Position numbers and translations under genes: made by a program. A stretch of DNA of 6,491 nucleotides, from NCBI GenBank assembly GCA_027055005.1, contig JALUNR010000220.1, positions 1 through 6,491 on the forward strand, in the 5' to 3' direction. How positions within the stretch are numbered: position 1 is the stretch's first letter; every line of letters starts with the position of its first letter. Source of the DNA: Campylobacterales bacterium. Lineage in GTDB: Bacteria; Campylobacterota; Campylobacteria; Campylobacterales; QNZT01. The notes beneath the pieces are model-generated. The model was not told the origin of the DNA and searched no databases. It was given only the letters and a program-made list of their open reading frames with translations. Positions 1 through 4,244 of this stretch are shown in pieces.

Positions 1-329
1 CCAAACTGCATAACAGAAGCTATGATACCTGAAATCGCAACCATTAAAGCTAGAGGAATAACAATAAAAACAAGTTCCCTAAGACTCACAATTCCAATAT
101 CTACTATTATACTTTTTGTAAGTTCTATTCCAATTAAGCTCATATAATAGTGATAAAGTTTTACTACTCTACTACTCATCAAAGTAAAAAGAGCTACAAA
201 AGCTCCTATCGCTACTAGTATCGTTACAAAACTTGCGACATCTTGGGATTTTGGGACATTTCCCTCTTTTTTGGCATCTTCTATCTTTTTGGAGGTGGGT
301 TCCTCCGTTTTTTCCATATCATCTGCCAT
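1..329 (-). CDS. flhB: Flagellar type III export protein FlhB, N-terminal part (cut by window edge)
   Basis: Only about the first 109 codons are present; the gene runs off the left edge. FlhB is an inner-membrane component of the flagellar type III export gate that binds export substrates and takes part in the switch from rod/hook to filament export. Seen here: a charged cytoplasmic N-terminus with the family hallmark EKTEEPTSKKIEDAKKEGNV (residues 6-25) followed by PKSQDV, a hydrophobic segment at about 32-51 and a second at about 84-108 that ends in the FlhB-like MQFG. The autocleavage NPTH site lies in the missing C-terminal half, so it cannot be checked. The ATG at 329-327 is chosen because it sits just before the conserved block and has an AGGG ribosome site (340-337) 7 nt upstream. 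The start lies 29 nt after the murA stop with no terminator visible between them, so cotranscription with murA is likely. The paralogous virulence-secretion FlhB family is an unlikely alternative. Confidence 0.93.
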   Translation of the reverse strand, partial: MADDMEKTEEPTSKKIEDAKKEGNVPKSQDVASFVTILVAIGAFVALFTLMSSRVVKLYHYYMSLIGIELTKSIIVDIGIVSLRELVFIVIPLALMVAISGIIASVMQF

Positions 330-358
330 ATTTTATCCCTTATTTACTAAATCTTACC

Positions 359-1627
359 CTACTCACTAAGTCTTTTTATGTCTGCTCCTAGTTTTTGTAA
401 CTTTTCTTCTAACTTTACATATCCACGATCTAAATGATAAATCCTATGAACATTTGTAATATCTTTTGCAACTAAGGCTGCTATAACCAAAGCCGAACTA
501 GCTCTAAGATCAGTAGCCATAACATCAGCTCCACAAAGATTTGCATTTCCTTCAACTGTTGCAGTAAATGAGTTTAGATTTATATTTGCACCCATACGAC
601 ATAATTCACTTACATGCATAAAACGATTTTCAAAAAGTTTTTCTTCTATGGTACTTACTCCATCAGCTATCAGAGTTAGTGCCATAAATTGGGCTTGCAT
701 ATCAGTAGGAAATCCTGGATATTCAGTTGTTGTTATTTTTATAGGTTTTATACAAGAAGCTGGTTTTATAGTTATTTCATTTTCACTCTCATCATAAGAA
801 AATCCCATCTCTTTTAATTTTAAAAGCATAGATTCTAAATGAGAAGGGATGACATTTTTCAAAGTTATCTCACTATTTGTAATAGCTCCTGCACAAAGAT
901 AAGTTCCAGCCTCTATTCTATCAGGAATAACAGCAAAATCTTTCATATCAATAAGTTTTCCACCTGTTCCTTCGATAATAACTTCATAAGTTCCTATTCC
1001 CTCTATCTTAACTCCACTATCTCTTAATACTTCACAAAGTTGAACAACCTCAGGCTCTTTTGCACAATTTATAATCCTACTTGTTCCATGTGCCAAAGCT
1101 GCTGCCATGATAATATTTTCACTACCAGTTACTGTTATCTTATCAAAACTTATAGTAGTTCCTTTTAATCCATCTTCAGCCTTTGCAACAACATATCCTT
1201 GTCTTATCTCGATATCTGCTCCCATCTGTTCTAATGCCTTCAAATGTAAGTCTATCGGTCTTTGCCCAATAGCACATCCTCCAGGAAGAGAAACTTCACA
1301 ATATCCAAACCTTGCCAACAATGGTCCTAAAACTAATATCGAAGCTCTCATAACTCTTACTATTTCATATTGAGCTATAGTATGATTTATAGTATTTGTA
1401 TCAATATCTGCTTTCTTGTTTTTTTCATCTATTTTACAAATTGCTCCCAAGTTTTGCAAAAGCTTTATCATAGTTTTTACATCACTAACTTGTGGAAGAT
1501 TTGAGATTGTTAGCCTATTTTTAGAAAGTATAGTAGCAGCTATAAGAGGAAGAGCTGCATTTTTAGCTCCATCTATTTCCACTACCCCACTAAGTTTTTT
1601 ACCACCTTTTATTTGAAGAAAATCCAT
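359..1627 (-). CDS. murA: UDP-N-acetylglucosamine 1-carboxyvinyltransferase MurA
   Basis: MurA is the cytoplasmic enzyme of the first committed step of peptidoglycan synthesis: it transfers enolpyruvate from PEP to UDP-GlcNAc. The 422-residue product has the usual MurA length (E. coli 419). Residues seen: K22-N23 in DGAKNAALP (substrate binding), MRAS with R94, and the catalytic loop PGGCAIGQRP with Cys118, equivalent to E. coli Cys115 and the target of fosfomycin. Because this position is Cys and not Asp, the enzyme should be of the fosfomycin-sensitive type. Further on are PGFPTDMQAQ with D309 (general base, E. coli D305), ENRFMHV at 333-339, DLRASSAL at 373-380 and HLDRGY at 398-403 near the C-terminus. 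The ATG at 1627-1625 puts K22/N23 at the E. coli positions and has an AGGTG ribosome site at 1640-1636, 8 nt upstream. The stop is TAG. flhB follows after 29 nt. A single complete copy with no missing key residue. Confidence 0.98.
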   Translation of the reverse strand: MDFLQIKGGKKLSGVVEIDGAKNAALPLIAATILSKNRLTISNLPQVSDVKTMIKLLQNLGAICKIDEKNKKADIDTNTINHTIAQYEIVRVMRASILVLGPLLARFGYCEVSLPGGCAIGQRPIDLHLKALEQMGADIEIRQGYVVAKAEDGLKGTTISFDKITVTGSENIIMAAALAHGTSRIINCAKEPEVVQLCEVLRDSGVKIEGIGTYEVIIEGTGGKLIDMKDFAVIPDRIEAGTYLCAGAITNSEITLKNVIPSHLESMLLKLKEMGFSYDESENEITIKPASCIKPIKITTTEYPGFPTDMQAQFMALTLIADGVSTIEEKLFENRFMHVSELCRMGANINLNSFTATVEGNANLCGADVMATDLRASSALVIAALVAKDITNVHRIYHLDRGYVKLEEKLQKLGADIKRLSE

Positions 1628-1654
1628 CTAAACAACACCTTTAATTTTTTGCTA

Positions 1655-1668
1655 ATTATAATACAAAA
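1655..1668 (-). promoter_or_regulatory. Probable sigma-70 promoter (-10 region) of murA
   Basis: Reading the minus strand, TTTTGTAT runs directly into a perfect TATAAT (1660-1655). The predicted transcription start is near 1648, giving a leader of about 20 nt that just contains the AGGTG ribosome site at 1640-1636. A T-rich stretch before -10 and no conserved -35 box is the usual promoter form in Campylobacter-type bacteria. A TTGACA lies upstream at 1697-1692, but at 31 nt it is too far away to be the paired -35. This promoter would also serve flhB. Confidence 0.6.
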
Positions 1669-1741
1669 TTAATATAAAAGTAATATTTTTTTGTCAAAAG
1701 GATTATGTAAATAATAATTTATGAAGATTTGTTACTATAAG

Positions 1742-1828
1742 TGGTACCCGAGGTCGGACTCGAACCGACAAGACCGTGAAGTCAACGGATTTTGAATCCG
1801 TCGTGTTTACCAATTTCACCACTCGGGC
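1742..1828 (-). tRNA. tRNA-Leu (anticodon CAA), CCA encoded
   Basis: The 87-nt minus-strand sequence folds as a class II tRNA. The acceptor stem is GCCCGAG with CTCGGGT (first pair G-U), followed by discriminator A and an encoded CCA (1744-1742). The anticodon arm is ACGGA-TTCAAAA-TCCGT, giving anticodon CAA, which reads UUG leucine codons. A long variable arm typical of tRNA-Leu lies between the anticodon and T arms, and the T arm is GTCGG-TTCGAGT-CCGAC. The gene sits 41 nt downstream of the HU stop and 114 nt upstream of murA, all on the same strand. I see no duplicate of its 3' end in the window, so nothing here marks it as a used integration site. No strong terminator follows it; only a weak AT-only stem is visible before the murA promoter. 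Confidence 0.97.
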
Positions 1829-1852
1829 AGAATAAAAGGTAGCAGAATAAAA
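1827..1852 (-). repeat. 11-bp direct repeat abutting the tRNA 5' end
   Basis: TTTTATTCTGC occurs twice on the minus strand, at 1852-1842 and 1837-1827, with a 15-bp period. The second copy contributes the first two bases of the tRNA. The first copy contains TATTCT (1849-1844), which could act as a -10 box starting transcription about 9 nt before the tRNA. The repeat may be a chance product of a duplication or a real promoter/processing element; the sequence alone does not decide. Confidence 0.6.
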
Positions 1853-1862
1853 ACTACTACCT
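1831..1862 (-). terminator. Hairpin after the HU gene, possible intrinsic terminator
   Basis: On the minus strand AGGTAGTAG (1862-1854) can pair with CTGCTACCT (1845-1837), giving nine pairs including one G-U wobble around an 8-nt AT loop, followed by TTTTATT. It begins 7 nt after the HU stop codon and ends 8 nt before the tRNA 5' end. This is the position and form of a modest Rho-independent terminator for HU. The U-tract is short and interrupted, so partial readthrough into the tRNA is possible; a role as a processing or transcript-stabilising hairpin is the alternative. Confidence 0.5.
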
Positions 1863-1869
1863 CAAAAAA

Positions 1870-2148
1870 TTATGCTTTAGCTACTGCTTCTTTTAACTGT
1901 TTTCCTACTTTAAATTTTACTGCTGTTGTAGCTGGAACTTCTACTATTTTATCAGTACCAGGAACTCTTGCAGTTCTTGCAGCTCTTGGAGCAGTTGAGA
2001 AAGAACCAAAACCTATAAAACTAACACTTTTTTTATCTTTCAATGCTTCAGTTATCGTTTCTATTGCCGCCTCTATAACGGTATTTACATCTTTTTTTGT
2101 CAAATCAGATTTCTCAGCTACTGCATCAATAAATTCTGCTTTTTTCAT
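1870..2148 (-). CDS. hup: HU-family histone-like DNA-binding protein
   Basis: A 92-residue protein of normal HU/IHF size. HU acts as a dimer in the nucleoid, bending and compacting DNA with little sequence preference and affecting replication, recombination and transcription. Seen: the opening MKKAEFIDAVAEK, a helical N-terminal half, the conserved VSFIGFGSFS (42-51), the DNA-binding arm from about 54 to 75 with RAARTARVPGT, and the closing VKFKVGKQLKEAV. Pro63 is at the position of the DNA-intercalating proline. Canonical HU has RNPxTG there; the ARVPGTDK form here resembles what I recall of Campylobacter HU, so it is probably a lineage trait. The ATG at 2148-2146 is preceded by AAGGAAG (2160-2154). 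HU is favoured over an IHF subunit because the overall pattern, including FIGFGSFS, is HU-like. The gene is divergent from flgL and is followed by a hairpin and tRNA-Leu. Confidence 0.95.
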   Translation of the reverse strand: MKKAEFIDAVAEKSDLTKKDVNTVIEAAIETITEALKDKKSVSFIGFGSFSTAPRAARTARVPGTDKIVEVPATTAVKFKVGKQLKEAVAKA

Positions 2149-2179
2149 CCTAACTTCCTTAATATGATATTTTGCGGTA

Positions 2180-2185
2180 ATGTTA
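2180..2185 (-). promoter_or_regulatory. Possible -10 box for the HU gene
   Basis: TAACAT on the minus strand is the best-placed -10-like hexamer. Transcription would start near 2173, about 25 nt before the ATG and upstream of the AAGGAAG ribosome site. It matches TATAAT at only four of six positions, and there is no clear -35 box. It adjoins the inverted repeat at 2187-2206, which would cover its spacer and -35 zone. TATCAT at 2169-2164 looks better by sequence but lies too close to the ribosome site. Confidence 0.25.
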
Positions 2186-2186
2186 C

Positions 2187-2206
2187 AGATATTTTCTTAA
2201 ATATCT
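2187..2206. repeat. Perfect 8-bp inverted repeat in the HU/flgL divergent intergenic region
   Basis: AGATATTT (2187-2194) and AAATATCT (2199-2206) are exact reverse complements separated by TCTT. The right end is 6 bp upstream of the -24 element of the flgL sigma-54 promoter, and the left end adjoins the possible -10 of HU. The symmetry and place suggest a dimeric regulator site acting on one or both genes. An AT-only palindrome can arise by chance in DNA this AT-rich, so no protein is assigned. Confidence 0.45.
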
Positions 2207-2212
2207 CTTATC

Positions 2213-2228
2213 TGGCATACATTTTGCT
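2213..2228 (+). promoter_or_regulatory. Sigma-54 (RpoN) -24/-12 promoter of flgL
   Basis: TGGCATACATTTTGCT matches the consensus TGGCAC-N5-TTGCA at TGGCA and TTGC, with the invariant GG (2214-2215) and GC (2226-2227) at the required spacing. The predicted start is about 2239, leaving a leader near 38 nt that contains AAGGAG (2265-2270), 6 nt before the ATG. RpoN control of hook and hook-associated genes through the FlgSR two-component system is established in Campylobacter and Helicobacter. Its use here is inferred from the match and the gene behind it. Confidence 0.85.
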
Positions 2229-2243
2229 GTTATTTAGTCGATA

Positions 2244-2260
2244 TTACTCAAGAAGAGTGA
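2244..2260 (+). other. Small hairpin in the flgL mRNA leader
   Basis: TTACTC (2244-2249) can pair with GAGTGA (2255-2260) around an AAGAA loop: six pairs, one of them a G-U wobble. If transcription starts at about 2239, the hairpin sits near the 5' end of the transcript and ends 4 nt before the AAGGAG ribosome site. That would suit an mRNA-stability element or a binding site for a post-transcriptional regulator. The loop lacks the GGA expected for CsrA, so no regulator is named, and the stem is weak. Confidence 0.3.
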
Positions 2261-2276
2261 TAAAAAGGAGAGTACG

Positions 2277-4196
2277 ATGCAAGTAAATCAACAAGTATTA
2301 CTAAATAATTTTTCATATGATCACAAAAGAGTTTATTCTAAAATAAATAAAACAAATATCCAAATAAGCTCAGGAAAAAAAATACAACACTTATATGAAG
2401 ATAGTACTATTGCAACAAAGTCTCTTCGTCTTGATAGTGAAGTAAAAAACTTAGACCAAATACAAAAAAGAACAAGTGAAGCCAAGATTATAGCTGATAG
2501 TACAGATACCGTTATGAGCGACTTTGATACAACTTTGAGAGATTTTAAAACAAAACTTCTTCAAGCTGCTAACTCTACTATGAACTCTGATAACTATCAG
2601 GCACTAGCAACAGAACTAAATGGCCTTAAAGAACATATGATAAATTTGGCAAATACAAAGGTAAATGGAATATATCTCTTTAGTGGAACAAATACAAATA
2701 TAAAACCTATCGATGATAATGGTGAATACCATGGAAATAACAAAGAGTTAACAACAACCATCTCAAAAAGTGTAAAAAATCCTTATAGTATAGATGGTAA
2801 AAGTCTGTTTTTAGGAGAATATGGTGAACATAAAACAATCTCCACAAACATCCAGTTAAGAAATCACTCTGAAGATAGGGTTATTCAAAGTGGAGATAAA
2901 ATCAAAGATTTGATAGAAAACCCCACAGATGATAATATTAACTTTTTCATAAGTGGTATAAAAGAAAATGGAACTGCCTTTAAAAGCAAAGTTTCTATGG
3001 ATCCTGATACAACAGTTGATGATCTTTTAAAATCAATAGGAACTGCCTTTGGTAATACAAATACAACAAAGTTTGTGAATGTAAGATTGAGTGAAAGTGG
3101 AAATATAATTGTTGAAGATATAAACAAAAGCAAAAGTGCCATGGATTTAAAAATAGTAGGAGTTCAAGGTGGCAATAGTGATACTGAAACTGATTTGACA
3201 AAAGTTACATATGACAATATCATAAAATTTACAAAAAGTGACTTTAACAAAGTTAATCCAACTGAAGAATCTTTACAAATAGATAGCTTCTACTTTGCAA
3301 AAGATGGCTCAACATTAAAAGCAAATGTACCACTCTATGAAAAAGGAAAATTTGTTACAAATCAATCTAAACTAACAGATATAGCAAATGCCACTCTTAA
3401 CAATAAAACTTTTGATATTAAACTTACAAATATCAATGGTGATAATAAAGATGTAACTATTGATTTAGATGACACTTCTACCTTCAATATAGATGGAACG
3501 GACTATAATATATATAATGCTGATGGCACTCAAACAAAAGCTGATGAATTAACACAAGGACAACTAAACAATATAATATCAATGGTAGTATCAAATACAC
3601 TTCCAACTTCAAACGATAAAGCTGGTTTTGATAATGCAGTCATAAATGCTAGACAAAAAGTAGAAGTAAAACTAGACTCAGACTCTACACTAACTATAAA
3701 AGATAAAACAAATGATCAAAGTAAAATACAATTTGCTATATGGGACAAAGATGCAAATGATTTTACTAAAACATCATCACCATCTATTTCTTTTATGTCA
3801 AATGATCTTATAACAACTAAAAAAACAGAGATAGATTTTTTTAAAGATATGGATAAAGTTATAAAAAGTGTAAAAGAGGGTAAGATAGATATAAACAACC
3901 AAAGTTCATCTCCTCGCTCTCCAGGAATAGAAGATACAATAAATACACTAGATAAATTTTTATCTCATTTTGAAAAAAATCAATCAAAAATTGGAACTTA
4001 TTCCAAAAACTTAGAACTAGAAAATCAAAAGGCATTAACACTTCAAACAAATGTAAAAACTCTTCAATCTGAAGTCGAGGATATAGACTTAGCTAATACT
4101 ATTGTAAAACTAAATCAACTCACTCTAAACTATCAAGCTATGCTTTCATCAGTAACAAAAGTAAACTCTCTATCACTATTATCTTACTTAAAATAA
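2277..4196 (+). CDS. flgL: Flagellar hook-filament junction protein FlgL (HAP3), enlarged form
   Basis: FlgL forms the second junction ring between hook and filament (hook-FlgK-FlgL-flagellin) and is exported through the flagellar type III apparatus, so no Sec signal is expected and none is seen. The ends are FlgL-like and heptad-rich. Residues about 1-145 contain SSGKKIQHLYEDSTIA (31-46), where other FlgL proteins carry a similar SSGKRI-type stretch, and LANTKVNGIYLFSGT (124-138). Residues about 555-639 contain LQSEVEDIDLANTIVKLNQ (595-613) and end in LLSYLK. These ends would form the D0/D1 coiled-coil bundle. The middle, about 150-550, is a large Asp/Asn/Thr/Lys-rich insert. Within it, residues about 200-295 (ISGIKENGTAFKSKVSMDP, TVDDLLKSIG, SGNIIVEDIN) resemble the repeats of epsilonproteobacterial FlgL as I recall them. 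The 639 residues are about twice the E. coli length (317) but within the range of Campylobacter and Helicobacter proteins. There are no cysteines. The ATG at 2277 has AAGGAG 6 nt upstream. ftsK follows after 48 nt. Confidence 0.92.
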   Translation: MQVNQQVLLNNFSYDHKRVYSKINKTNIQISSGKKIQHLYEDSTIATKSLRLDSEVKNLDQIQKRTSEAKIIADSTDTVMSDFDTTLRDFKTKLLQAANSTMNSDNYQALATELNGLKEHMINLANTKVNGIYLFSGTNTNIKPIDDNGEYHGNNKELTTTISKSVKNPYSIDGKSLFLGEYGEHKTISTNIQLRNHSEDRVIQSGDKIKDLIENPTDDNINFFISGIKENGTAFKSKVSMDPDTTVDDLLKSIGTAFGNTNTTKFVNVRLSESGNIIVEDINKSKSAMDLKIVGVQGGNSDTETDLTKVTYDNIIKFTKSDFNKVNPTEESLQIDSFYFAKDGSTLKANVPLYEKGKFVTNQSKLTDIANATLNNKTFDIKLTNINGDNKDVTIDLDDTSTFNIDGTDYNIYNADGTQTKADELTQGQLNNIISMVVSNTLPTSNDKAGFDNAVINARQKVEVKLDSDSTLTIKDKTNDQSKIQFAIWDKDANDFTKTSSPSISFMSNDLITTKKTEIDFFKDMDKVIKSVKEGKIDINNQSSSPRSPGIEDTINTLDKFLSHFEKNQSKIGTYSKNLELENQKALTLQTNVKTLQSEVEDIDLANTIVKLNQLTLNYQAMLSSVTKVNSLSLLSYLK

Positions 4197-4199
4197 TTT

Positions 4200-4208
4200 T
4201 GATATAAT
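4200..4208 (+). promoter_or_regulatory. Extended -10 sigma-70 promoter of ftsK
   Basis: TGATATAAT (TG at 4200-4201, TATAAT at 4203-4208) is a perfect extended -10 element preceded by a run of T. It lies immediately after the flgL TAA at 4194-4196. Transcription would begin near 4215, giving a leader of about 30 nt with AAGGG at 4231-4235. The element lets ftsK be made without flagellar sigma-54 transcription. No GC-rich terminator separates the two genes, so readthrough from flgL could add to it. Confidence 0.7.
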
Positions 4209-4244
4209 CTTTTAAAATTAAAAAAAATTTAAGGGTTATAGAGT

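Noticed and set aside
839..1616. Short plus-strand open frames (60-90 codons) opposite murA
   Set aside because: They are antisense to a strongly conserved murA, lack ribosome sites and family-like sequence, and arise from the AT-rich complement.
1692..1697. TTGACA on the minus strand as the -35 box of murA
   Set aside because: It is 31 nt from the TATAAT at 1660-1655, well outside the 16-19 nt range, and no good -10 lies at the right distance from it.
1742..1828. tRNA-Leu as an attachment site of an integrated element
   Set aside because: No integrase gene and no repeat of the tRNA 3' end is visible in the window, and both sides are housekeeping genes.
2885..4050. Minus-strand open frames inside flgL
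   Set aside because: They have Leu/Ser/Phe-rich, low-information translations typical of the complement of an Asn/Lys/Thr-rich gene, with no ribosome site or recognisable domain.
4194..4220. TAATTTT/AAAATTA inverted repeat as a terminator of flgL
   Set aside because: The stem is AT only, the loop is 13 nt, and A residues follow it instead of T. It overlaps the ftsK -10 element, which explains the sequence better.
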